Part shown: positions 36,561 through 44,298 of the stretch, piece by piece | Layout of the letters: each line of letters begins with the position of its first letter | Numbering within the stretch: the stretch's first letter is position 1 | Assembly (NCBI GenBank): GCA_023391005.1 | Contig: JAEWBS010000134.1 | Span: 1 to 64,000, forward strand | Length of the DNA stretch: 64,000 nucleotides | Origin: Bacillota bacterium | GTDB taxonomy: Bacteria > Bacillota > Clostridia > Oscillospirales > Ruminococcaceae | Direction of reading: 5' to 3' | Position numbers and translations under genes: made by a program | Notes under the pieces: generated by a model | The model's database searches: none | Seen by the model: only the letters and a program-made list of their open reading frames with translations | Told to the model about the DNA's origin: nothing

Positions 36561-36729
36561 CGTCTGGCCCGTTAATAATGAAGACCTTTCGGTCTTTTAC
36601 GTTGATCAAGCTTTCCTGCCTGCATTTCGGGCAGAATAGCGGAAATCGGATGAGCACCGTATCCTCCCGGATCTGAACCCGTGTTTTGTGCCCGCATAGT
36701 GGGCAGCACACCCATTCGGCCTGCGTCAT
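36541..36729 (-). CDS. Cysteine-rich KTR-domain protein
   Basis: 62 residues with two CxxC knuckles (CPLCGHKTR and CPKCRQES) and the KTR signature, so a small zinc-ribbon protein of the Cys_rich_KTR family. GAGGTGGCG precedes the ATG. The family is often seen in Tn916-like conjugative elements of Bacillota, but no other element gene is near. It follows the methyltransferase-MarR gene by 36 bases and ends inside a terminator, so it is probably cotranscribed with it. Confidence 0.8.
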   Translation of the reverse strand: MTQAEWVCCPLCGHKTRVQIREDTVLIRFPLFCPKCRQESLINVKDRKVFIINGPDAKTQCR

Positions 36730-36765
36730 ATCGCCACCTCGCTATACCCCGTTTTGTCACGCCGG

Positions 36766-38205
36766 TTACGCATGGTTTTGTATCAAGCCAATGGCGTGAT
36801 TCAAAAATCCATTGATCGCTTCCAATTGATCACCCGGCATATCCGCGAGAAAGTCGAACAGCGCCCGGTCGTTCTCATCGTGGTACTGCTCATGCGCGCG
36901 GTAGGCCGTCTGCCCCTTTTCGGTCAGATAGAGCAGGCTGCGTTTTTTATCCCCGGCATCATCCTCTTTTTTAATCAGGCCCCGGTCGCTTAGCTTTTGC
37001 AGCGTCTTATGGACGACCGGTCGGGTAATTCCAAATTTCCGGGCCAACTCGGCGCTGTGGATGCCCGGAAAATCGCCAATCATTTTGATCATATGGATTT
37101 CCCCGCGGTAGAAGGTCATATCCGCGCTGCCAAAGTTGAGAATATTGGTTTTGCTGTTGGCAATTTGCTCGTTGAGCTCAATAAAAGAACGGATGACATC
37201 GCCCGAACAAACCGCCGTCGCCGCGGTCCCCTTGCGGTAGAGCTGCCCTTCATATCGCGTATCCCCCGCGCGGTCGGCAGCTATAAGCCCTGCGCTTTGT
37301 ATCGCCTTTGCAATCTCCCGACTGCTGGGCGGGAGGGGCAGGCCATCGAGCAGGCCGGATAGCCAACCGAGCATATTGGGCGGCGCGTTGTTTGCATGAT
37401 CCGCATACTGGCCGACGATCAGCAGATAGCCGCCCTCTTTTAGGGACGCGGAGAGCTTGCCGATAAAGTCCGACAAATCGCCTTGCACAAAGTTCAAGAT
37501 GCCCGAGGCGATAATCACATCATAAGGGCCGCCAATAGAATCTGTATTAAAGTCTCCGGCGATAACTTCCACCCGCTGCTCCTCATGATGCCGGCGCACA
37601 ATATCCTTCGTCACCACCGCCACATCGGGGGTCTCGAAGATGGTCGCCCTGCTGTTTGGAAAATGCCTTGCAAATTCAATGGCCAGTATGCCCGTTCCGC
37701 CGCCTAAATCCAAGATATGCAAGGGGCGTTGGGCATCGGGATATAGCTTCATCATCTGGCTCAAAAAGGCCTGCAAGCGCCCGGTGTACATTTCGGGAAT
37801 GACCACCCGCGCCATCTCCGAAAAATCATAGGTCGGTTTGGGCAGCGTATTTGCAGACTTTACCTTTTGTTCCAACTGTGCGAGCGAAGTCATTTTCTCG
37901 CGAAAGAGCAGCGCATCCCCCAAGAATACCGCGCTGCTCCGGGACAAAAAGTCCTTTGTTTCAGGCGTATTCATGTAAAAATCCCCTTGCCTGTTGATCC
38001 ATCCGCAGGAAGTCAGCGACAGCAGGAGCAGCTCCATTTGTCTTTTATCACAGCCTAACGCCGCCGCGACTGTGTCTGACGTCTGCGGTGTGTCGAGATG
38101 AGAAAACACATTCAGGCGAATGGCTGCAAAAAACAGCTGGGCCTCCTGATAGTTGTGCATCATCTCATAATATCGGCTTGGACTGTTTTGCATATCGTAT
38201 AGCAT
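36766..38205 (-). CDS. O-methyltransferase fused to a MarR-like winged-helix domain
   Basis: 479 residues. Residues 15-100: winged-helix dimerisation domain of plant/CrtF-type O-methyltransferases. Residues 130-330: methyltransferase_2 fold with SAM motif ILDLGGGTGIL (about 164-174), FETPDVA and YDVIIASGILNFV. Residues 345-475: MarR-type DNA-binding domain (HSAELARKFGITRPVVHKTL, then GLIKKEDDAGDKKRSLLYLT, with helices on both sides). Such a C-terminal MarR fusion is not one I know. Its promoter (TTGACA at 38290-38295 and TATGCT at 38266-38271 on the minus strand) is followed by the palindrome at 38239, so the protein may repress itself and the neighbouring transporters in response to SAM or its product. 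Confidence 0.8.
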   Translation of the reverse strand: MLYDMQNSPSRYYEMMHNYQEAQLFFAAIRLNVFSHLDTPQTSDTVAAALGCDKRQMELLLLSLTSCGWINRQGDFYMNTPETKDFLSRSSAVFLGDALLFREKMTSLAQLEQKVKSANTLPKPTYDFSEMARVVIPEMYTGRLQAFLSQMMKLYPDAQRPLHILDLGGGTGILAIEFARHFPNSRATIFETPDVAVVTKDIVRRHHEEQRVEVIAGDFNTDSIGGPYDVIIASGILNFVQGDLSDFIGKLSASLKEGGYLLIVGQYADHANNAPPNMLGWLSGLLDGLPLPPSSREIAKAIQSAGLIAADRAGDTRYEGQLYRKGTAATAVCSGDVIRSFIELNEQIANSKTNILNFGSADMTFYRGEIHMIKMIGDFPGIHSAELARKFGITRPVVHKTLQKLSDRGLIKKEDDAGDKKRSLLYLTEKGQTAYRAHEQYHDENDRALFDFLADMPGDQLEAINGFLNHAIGLIQNHA

Positions 38206-38238
38206 TAGAAAAGCCTTCTTCCCTCAAGCGATGATTCG

Positions 38239-38254
38239 GTTAGTTTTTACTAAC
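38239..38254. promoter_or_regulatory. Shared operator GTTAG-N6-CTAAC, site 3
   Basis: GTTAGTTTTTACTAAC, extended to GGTTAGT-N4-ACTAACC, just downstream of the start point expected for the methyltransferase-MarR gene. Confidence 0.65.
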
Positions 38255-38340
38255 CTTTTTTTGTTAGCATAGCATACATATATTAAAATTGTCAAGCAAA
38301 CAAATTTAAAATTTTAAAAACTAAAATAAGATGGAAACGC

Positions 38341-38369
38341 TTGACAATAGATTCATCGTCTGCTAAACT
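38341..38369 (+). promoter_or_regulatory. Promoter of the TetR gene
   Basis: TTGACA (38341-38346), 17 bases, TAAACT (38364-38369) with TG one base before the -10 (extended -10). Confidence 0.6.
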
Positions 38370-38381
38370 GATAAATATATT

Positions 38382-38402
38382 ATTGATAATCAGATTATCA
38401 AT
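38382..38402. promoter_or_regulatory. 21-bp palindrome, probable TetR operator
   Basis: ATTGATAATC-A-GATTATCAAT, a perfect inverted repeat between the TetR promoter and its start codon. This is the expected place and size for autorepression by a TetR-family protein, and it differs from the GTTAG sites. Confidence 0.65.
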
Positions 38403-38427
38403 TGGATGTAGGAGGTGAATACCCCGA

Positions 38428-39048
38428 ATGGCCAACCCGGACCGTTCCATCGACCCCCGCATTATGGAGAGCGCAAAGAAGGAATTCTTGGCACACGGCT
38501 TTGAAAAGGCCTCGCTAAAAGCACTCTGTGAGGAGGCCGGCGTGACTACCGGCGCGTTATACAAGCGCTATAAGAGTAAGGAAGATTTGTTTTGCTCGGT
38601 GGTCGCGGACACGGTCGAGGCGCTCAACGGTTTTGTAGCGCAGCGCAGCGCCGTCCCCGCCTGTTCCCTATCCGACGAGACGCTGATAAAAGCGTGGGAG
38701 ATGGGAGACAGCATGCTGGCGTGGCTCCAATTTCTCTATCGGTATTACGACGGTTTCGTCTTGCTGATTTCTGGCGCAGCGGGAACCCGGTACGCCAATT
38801 TTCAGCACGACTTTGTGCAAATTATGACGGCTAAGACCCACGAATATTTTTTAGAGGCCAAAAAACGGGGTCTGACCCACGCCGATATCTCTCAGCAAGA
38901 AATGCATATTTTGCTCTCGGCGTTCTGGACGACGGTGTATGAGCCCTTTATCCATGGCTATAGCTGGGCACAGATGGAGGCCCACTGTGATCTAATCTGT
39001 AATCTGTTCAACTGGTATCAGGTTCTGGGGTTTGATGCGTCTAAATAA
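38428..39048 (+). CDS. TetR-family transcriptional regulator
   Basis: 206 residues. N-terminal TetR HTH (LAHGFEKASLKALCEEAGVT then GALYKRYKSKEDLF), C-terminal ligand domain without recognised specificity. It is preceded by a perfect 21-bp palindrome, followed by its own terminator, and located between the divergent methyltransferase-MarR gene and the ABC exporter operon. The exporter operon is separated from it by a terminator and carries two GTTAG sites, so control of the exporter by TetR is possible but not needed. Confidence 0.88.
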   Translation: MANPDRSIDPRIMESAKKEFLAHGFEKASLKALCEEAGVTTGALYKRYKSKEDLFCSVVADTVEALNGFVAQRSAVPACSLSDETLIKAWEMGDSMLAWLQFLYRYYDGFVLLISGAAGTRYANFQHDFVQIMTAKTHEYFLEAKKRGLTHADISQQEMHILLSAFWTTVYEPFIHGYSWAQMEAHCDLICNLFNWYQVLGFDASK

Positions 39049-39078
39049 AATTCCCTTTTAGCGGAGGGAATTTTATTT
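39043..39078 (+). terminator. Terminator of the TetR gene
   Basis: 13-bp stem AAATAAAATTCCC/GGGAATTTTATTT with a 10-base loop; the TetR stop codon lies within the left arm. Confidence 0.75.
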
Positions 39079-39087
39079 GGATACCAA

Positions 39088-39103
39088 GTTAGTTGCAACT
39101 AAT
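39088..39103. promoter_or_regulatory. Shared operator, site 4 (one mismatch)
   Basis: GTTAGTTGCAACTAAT, whose centre TTAGTTGCAACTAA is a perfect 14-bp palindrome. It falls in the spacer of a possible promoter TTGGAT-N17-TAATTT (39077-39105) before the exporter operon. Confidence 0.55.
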
Positions 39104-39148
39104 TTAAATCGGGCGGAATCTGTTGATGTCATGTTTTACTCGCAACAA

Positions 39149-39164
39149 GTTAGTTACTGCTAAC
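39149..39164. promoter_or_regulatory. Shared operator GTTAG-N6-CTAAC, site 5
   Basis: GTTAGTTACTGCTAAC, 31 bases before the start codon of the first exporter gene and 45 bases after site 4, so two sites flank the likely start of transcription. Confidence 0.65.
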
Positions 39165-39194
39165 CAAAACAAGTCTATAAAGGAGGTATTTATT

Positions 39195-40946
39195 TTGTTT
39201 AAGCGAATACTCGGGTATACCGGCGCGCACCGGCGAACCACCTATGCTGCCATTGCCGCTATGCTGGCCGGTATGGTTATGCAGGTGCTGCCCTTCTGGT
39301 TCATTTACCAGATTATCCGGCCGCTGTTGCTGCGCGAATCAGTTTCAGGGGCGTATGTCCTCTGGCGCGTAGCCGCCATCGCCCTTTGCACTGTGCTGTA
39401 CGCGGTATTTTATATCTGGGGGCTGTCCCTCTCGCACAATGCGGCGTACAACACGCTGAGAAATCTGCGCATCTCGCTGCAAGGCAAGCTCGAGCGCCTG
39501 CCCCTCGGGGTGATTCAAGAGAAAGGGGTCGGCGTCATCAAAAAGATGTTTGTCGACGACATCGAAACCATCGAGCTGCCGCTGGCCCACGCCATTCCCG
39601 AGGGAATCGCCAACATTGCCATCCCGGTGCTGGTCTTTTTAGGGATGTTTGTAGCTGACTGGAAGATGGCTCTTTTGGCGCTGGCGGCACTGCCCTTTGG
39701 AGCGCTTGCGATGGGGATTATGTACCGGAGCGGCGTCGGCAAGATGGGGGATTATTACGCCGCGGCCCAGAAGATGAACCGCACCATCGTCGAGTACATC
39801 AACGGCATGGAGGTGGTCAAGGTGTTCAACCGGGACGGGGAATCCTACCACCGCTATGAAAGCGATATTAAAAGTTACCGAGATTTCACGCTGGCATGGT
39901 ACAGGGTTTGCTGGCCGTGGATGGCCATTTACGACACGCTGGTACCCTGCGTGGCGCTCTTTGTTCTGCCGGTGGGCGCCTACCTTGTCTGGCTGGGCCA
40001 TTCCACGCTGCCGAATCTGGCGCTGACGTTGTGCATGTCGTTTGGTATCAGCGCGCCGCTGCTGCGGGTGATGACCTTCTTCCCCACCATCGCGCGGATC
40101 GACTACGCCGTTTCAAACCTTGAGGCGATGATGAGTGAAACGCCGCTTGTGCAATCCCCCGCCCCTTTTTCGGGCAGGGATTATAGCGTGCGGTTTGAAA
40201 ATGTGCGCTTTGCCTACAAGGAGACCGAGGTGCTGCACGGCGTGACGCTGGATATCCCCGAGGGGAGCTTGACGGCGCTGGTGGGCGAATCGGGCAGCGG
40301 CAAAAGCACTCTGGCCAAGCTGCTGGTGCATTTTTACGATGTGACCGAAGGCGCCATTACCATCGGCGGGCAGGATATCCGGGAGATGCGCCTTGAAGCG
40401 CTTAATCATCAAATTTCTTATGTAGCGCAGGAGCAGTTTCTCTTTAATATGAGCCTGCTCGAAAACATCCGTCTGGGCAGGCCCGACGCCACCGACCAAG
40501 AGGTGCTGACCGCCGCCGAAAAGGCCCAGTGCGGCGAATTTCTCACCCGGCTCGAACAGGGCATCCACACCATGGCCGGGGATGGCGGCAAGCAGCTTTC
40601 GGGCGGCGAGCGCCAGCGCATCTCGCTGGCGCGGGCCATCTTAAAAAATGCGCCCATCGTGGTGCTCGATGAGGCCACCGCCTTCATGGACCCTGAAAAC
40701 GAGGAAAGGATGAACGAAGCCATCGCCGAGGTCATCCGGGACAAGACGGTTATCGTCATCGCGCACCGGCTGCATTCGATTATAAATGCCGACCAGATCT
40801 GTGTACTGGATCAGGGTAATCTGGCCGCCGTGGGAACCCACGCGCAGCTGCTGGCGGGCTGCCCGACTTATCAAAAGCTCTGGCAGGCCGCAGAGGGCAG
40901 CGTCCGATGGCGGGTCAGCACCGCTGAGAAAGGAGAACTGGTATGA
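39195..40946 (+). CDS. ABC half-transporter (exporter fold), subunit 1
   Basis: 583 residues from TTG 39195, preceded by AAAGGAGGTATT; the ATG at 39123 lies before the operator and is rejected. Six-helix ABC_membrane domain (residues 1-310), nucleotide-binding domain (330-575) with Walker A GESGSGKST, signature LSGGERQRISLARAI and Walker B IVVLDEATAFMDPENE. It overlaps the next gene by ATGA. The pair resembles YbtPQ/IrtAB-type heterodimers, some of which import metal-siderophores although they have an exporter fold. Confidence 0.9.
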   Translation: MFKRILGYTGAHRRTTYAAIAAMLAGMVMQVLPFWFIYQIIRPLLLRESVSGAYVLWRVAAIALCTVLYAVFYIWGLSLSHNAAYNTLRNLRISLQGKLERLPLGVIQEKGVGVIKKMFVDDIETIELPLAHAIPEGIANIAIPVLVFLGMFVADWKMALLALAALPFGALAMGIMYRSGVGKMGDYYAAAQKMNRTIVEYINGMEVVKVFNRDGESYHRYESDIKSYRDFTLAWYRVCWPWMAIYDTLVPCVALFVLPVGAYLVWLGHSTLPNLALTLCMSFGISAPLLRVMTFFPTIARIDYAVSNLEAMMSETPLVQSPAPFSGRDYSVRFENVRFAYKETEVLHGVTLDIPEGSLTALVGESGSGKSTLAKLLVHFYDVTEGAITIGGQDIREMRLEALNHQISYVAQEQFLFNMSLLENIRLGRPDATDQEVLTAAEKAQCGEFLTRLEQGIHTMAGDGGKQLSGGERQRISLARAILKNAPIVVLDEATAFMDPENEERMNEAIAEVIRDKTVIVIAHRLHSIINADQICVLDQGNLAAVGTHAQLLAGCPTYQKLWQAAEGSVRWRVSTAEKGELV

Positions 40947-42691
40947 TCGCCTTAATGCGCCGAATTTTTGATGCCTCCGAAAAATATAAATGCCGGATTG
41001 CGTGGGCCTTTGTGTTCTCATTTTTGAAGGGCATTCTCAAAAACGCTCCCATCGGCCTCGGTTTTTTTGTACTCGCCGCCTTTTACCACGGCACCGTGAC
41101 CCCAAGGCTCTGCCTGCAGATCGGTTTGGCGCTGGGCGTCATACTGCTGTTTCAAATGCTGTTCCACCATATTGCCGACCGGTTACAATCGGCGGCGGGC
41201 TTTTTGCTCTTTGCCGACAAGCGAATGGCGCTGGGCGTCCACCTGCGCAAGATGCCGATGGGCTATTTTACCGAGGGCAACATCGGCAAAATCAGCTCGG
41301 TGCTCTCGACCGATATGGTCTTTATCGAGGAAAACTGCATGACCGTGCTGGCGGATATGATGAGCTACATCTTCTCGCAGGGTATTTTACTGGTCTTCCT
41401 CTTTTTCTTCAATGTGTGGATTGGCCTTGCAGGTTTGTGTGTGTTGCTGCTGGTACTGCTTTTGGGACGGGGGCTTAAAAAAGAAGCCTTGACGGATTCT
41501 GCCGTGCGTCAGGCACAGTTAGAAAACCTAACCGAATCGGTGCTCGACTTTACCGAGGGTATTGGCATCATCAAGACCTACAACCTGCTGGGGGAGAAAT
41601 CAAAGGTGCTTACCGACAGCTTCAACGAGACCTGCCGCACAAGCCTCGCGTTTGAGGAAAACCACACCCCGTGGCAGCGCGGGTTGAATCTGATTTACGG
41701 TCTGGGTACTGCATTGGTCATCGGCCTTTCTGTGTTTCTCCATGCAAGGGGGATGCTGGATGTCCCCTATCTGGTGGGTATCATGCTCTTTGTCTTCGAT
41801 CTGTTTGGCCCGCTCAAGGCGCTGTACGGGCAAAGCGCGCGGCTCACCGTCATGAACAGCTGCATGGACCGCATTGAAGAAGTGTTTGCCGAGCCGGAGC
41901 TGCCCGATACCGGCACCAATGCCATCCCGGCGCGGAGCGCCGTGCCCGAGGTGCGGTTTGAGAAGGTCAGCTTCGCCTACGGGGAAAAGGAGGTGCTGCA
42001 AAACATCTCGTTTGAGCTGCGTAAAAATCAGATGCTGGCCTTAGTCGGCCCCTCGGGCGGGGGAAAATCCACGATCGTGAGTCTGCTGGCCCGCTTCTGG
42101 GATGTGAAATCAGGGCGGATTCTCGTGCGGGGGCAGGATATCCGAAACGTTCCCCTCAGCGATCTGATGAATCACATCAGCATGGTGTTTCAGCGGGTGT
42201 ACCTGTTTGAGGACACCATCTACAACAATATCAGCATGAGCAGGCCGACCGCCAGCCGCGAGGAAGTGATGGAGGCGGCAAGAAAGGCCCGGTGCTACGA
42301 CTTTATTATGGCCCTGCCCGACGGCTTTGACACCGTGGTGAACGAGGGCGGTGCAAGCCTTTCGGGTGGCGAGCAGCAACGCATTTCCATCGCGCGCTGC
42401 ATCTTAAAGGACGCGCCCATCGTCATTCTGGACGAAGCCACCGCCAGTGTGGACGCAGATAACGAGAGCTATATCCAAGAGGCGATCAGCGCGCTGTGCG
42501 AGGGCAAGACGCTGCTGGTTATTGCGCACAGGCTCAATACAATCCGTCACGCCGACGAGATTCTGGTCGTCGCGAATGGCGGCATCGTCGAGCAAGGCAG
42601 CCATGAGGCGCTGATGAAGCAGGGTGGTATTTACCGCCAGTTTGTGTCGGTCCGCGAGAACAGCCGGGGCTGGAGCAGGAAAGGAGCATAA
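40943..42691 (+). CDS. ABC half-transporter (exporter fold), subunit 2
   Basis: 582 residues: membrane domain followed by a nucleotide-binding domain with Walker A GPSGGGKST, signature LSGGEQQRISIARCI, Walker B IVILDEATASVDADNE and H-loop VIAHRLNTIRHADE. Both this and subunit 1 keep complete ATP-site motifs, so neither is clearly degenerate. The stop is two bases before the MATE gene. The gene order (ABC, ABC, MATE) behind GTTAG operators marks it as the efflux branch of the proposed regulon, or an YbtPQ-like importer. Confidence 0.9.
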   Translation: MIALMRRIFDASEKYKCRIAWAFVFSFLKGILKNAPIGLGFFVLAAFYHGTVTPRLCLQIGLALGVILLFQMLFHHIADRLQSAAGFLLFADKRMALGVHLRKMPMGYFTEGNIGKISSVLSTDMVFIEENCMTVLADMMSYIFSQGILLVFLFFFNVWIGLAGLCVLLLVLLLGRGLKKEALTDSAVRQAQLENLTESVLDFTEGIGIIKTYNLLGEKSKVLTDSFNETCRTSLAFEENHTPWQRGLNLIYGLGTALVIGLSVFLHARGMLDVPYLVGIMLFVFDLFGPLKALYGQSARLTVMNSCMDRIEEVFAEPELPDTGTNAIPARSAVPEVRFEKVSFAYGEKEVLQNISFELRKNQMLALVGPSGGGKSTIVSLLARFWDVKSGRILVRGQDIRNVPLSDLMNHISMVFQRVYLFEDTIYNNISMSRPTASREEVMEAARKARCYDFIMALPDGFDTVVNEGGASLSGGEQQRISIARCILKDAPIVILDEATASVDADNESYIQEAISALCEGKTLLVIAHRLNTIRHADEILVVANGGIVEQGSHEALMKQGGIYRQFVSVRENSRGWSRKGA

Positions 42692-42693
42692 GC

Positions 42694-44079
42694 ATGAGTG
42701 ACATTATTGGACAAAAAGAGCGGCAAAAGCAATTTATTCTAACCGGTGGCCTGTGGGCGGTTATGGCCCAGCTTTCATGGCCCGCCGTTGTCGCCATGGT
42801 GCTATACGGCTTCAATTCTGTGCTGGATGCCATCTTCGTGGGTCAGTTTGTGAACGACATCGCCCTTGCGGGCGTATCGCTTGCATATCCCCTTTCTCAA
42901 ATGAGTACGGCTTTGGGCTCCCTGATTGGCGTGGGAGCAGGCTCGGTGTTGAGTATCGCTTTAGGCGCCAAAGACCAGCATACGCAAGAGCGGCTTTTGG
43001 GCGTGGTGAACCGTCTCTCCATTCTCTGCGCTGCAATCTACATGGTACTGGCTTTCACCTTTGCCCGACCACTGATTGTCATAATGGGCGGGGCCGGCGA
43101 AGCATTGGCCTATGGCGTCACCTATTTCAGATTCTGTACCATAGGCGCTTTCTTCTGGATTTATGGTCTTGCGGGCAACATGATTATCCGCGCCGAGGGC
43201 AGGATGAAAACGGCAGCATGGATGATGGGCGTGGGACTTGCCGTCAACGCCGTCTGCAACTATATCTTCATGGGGATTTTTGATATGGGTGTGGTGGGCG
43301 CGGCGTGGGGCACCAATGTGGGAATGTTCGCCTATACCCTCATGGGCTGGCTCTATTTCGGTAGAGGCAAAGCGACCTTCCAGAGCAAGCTGCTTTCTCT
43401 GAAGGGAGATAAAAACATCACGACCTCGGTTGTGCGCTTAGGGATGTCCTCCCTTATGATGAACGTTATGAGCTTAATTCAAGGTGTGGTCGTCTTTAAC
43501 GCGCTGGCACGGTACGGGACTACGGCTGATATTGCGTTTTACGGCGTGATTTACCGGGTGTTCCAGTTCCTGCTCACCCCTATTTTCGGTCTGATGCGCG
43601 CGCTCCAGCCCGTCATCGGCATAAACTATGGCGCTGGGCAATATGACAGAGTTATTCAGTCGTACAAGGTTTTTGCCGCGGCAGCCCTTCTATTGACGCT
43701 TCCGTTCTGGTTTATTTTCCTTGTCTCACCCGGCGCCATCCTTGGTATGATGCTCAAAGACCAAGTGTTTACCGATATACAGTTCCTGCATTTTAGGGTG
43801 TATATGGCCATCCTACCGGCGCTGTCCTTTATCTTTATGGCCATGACGCTATTCCCCTCTGTGGATAAGGGCAAGCCCGCCATGATGATCGGTATGGCAA
43901 GGCAGTTTGTGTTTTATATCCCGGTGATGCTGCTTCTGCCAAGGTTCATCGGCGTAGGCGGCGTATATTACGGCTCTTTGGCCATCGATACCATCATCGT
44001 GCTGTGGACCATACTGCTGGTGAAAAAAGAGTTTAACAGCCTTCGGTACCAGCAGGCGCTGAAAACAGTTATGCAATAA
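42694..44079 (+). CDS. MATE-family efflux transporter
   Basis: 461 residues with 12 helices in two MatE halves. The N-terminal half starts LWAVMAQLSWPAVVAMVLYG and continues with GVSLAYPLSQ; the second half has VIYRVFQFLLTPIFGLMRAL. Na- or H-coupled multidrug/toxin export. Cotranscribed with the ABC pair (two-base gap). Confidence 0.9.
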   Translation: MSDIIGQKERQKQFILTGGLWAVMAQLSWPAVVAMVLYGFNSVLDAIFVGQFVNDIALAGVSLAYPLSQMSTALGSLIGVGAGSVLSIALGAKDQHTQERLLGVVNRLSILCAAIYMVLAFTFARPLIVIMGGAGEALAYGVTYFRFCTIGAFFWIYGLAGNMIIRAEGRMKTAAWMMGVGLAVNAVCNYIFMGIFDMGVVGAAWGTNVGMFAYTLMGWLYFGRGKATFQSKLLSLKGDKNITTSVVRLGMSSLMMNVMSLIQGVVVFNALARYGTTADIAFYGVIYRVFQFLLTPIFGLMRALQPVIGINYGAGQYDRVIQSYKVFAAAALLLTLPFWFIFLVSPGAILGMMLKDQVFTDIQFLHFRVYMAILPALSFIFMAMTLFPSVDKGKPAMMIGMARQFVFYIPVMLLLPRFIGVGGVYYGSLAIDTIIVLWTILLVKKEFNSLRYQQALKTVMQ

Positions 44080-44140
44080 TAAATGTATGTTATGAAGATA
44101 GAACAAAGAAAACGGTAGGAAATTTAACTTTGGCATAGAA

Positions 44141-44267
44141 AATACCCCTTAAGGGGTGGCCCGAAAAAGCAATGTGGATGGCAGACCTTTCGGGGCCCCT
44201 TTAGGGGTATTGTCCGTATCATGTCCTTCTAGGGCTTATTCAAGCCTCCGGCTAAGCCGGAGGCTTT
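44141..44267 (+). terminator. Compound hairpin and terminator after the exporter operon
   Basis: A large inverted repeat, AATACCCCT (44141-44149) and GGCCCGAAA (44158-44166) pairing with TTTCGGGGCC (44188-44197) and AGGGGTATT (44203-44211), is followed by a strong hairpin AAGCCTCCGGCT/AGCCGGAGGCTT at 44242-44266 ending in TTTGAC. The second is probably the terminator; the first is a stem of unknown role. Confidence 0.6.
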
Positions 44268-44298
44268 GACTGCGTGCAATTCCTTTTTACCTATTATT

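Noticed and set aside
36541..36729. Cys-rich KTR protein as a sign of a Tn916-like conjugative element
   Set aside because: No integrase, relaxase or transfer gene is present near it, and it shares a transcript with a chromosomal-type gene.
41518..41532. A further GTTAG...CTAAC pair inside the second ABC gene
   Set aside because: The spacing is five bases, not six, and it lies inside a coding sequence (codons for QLENLTE), so it is not counted as an operator.
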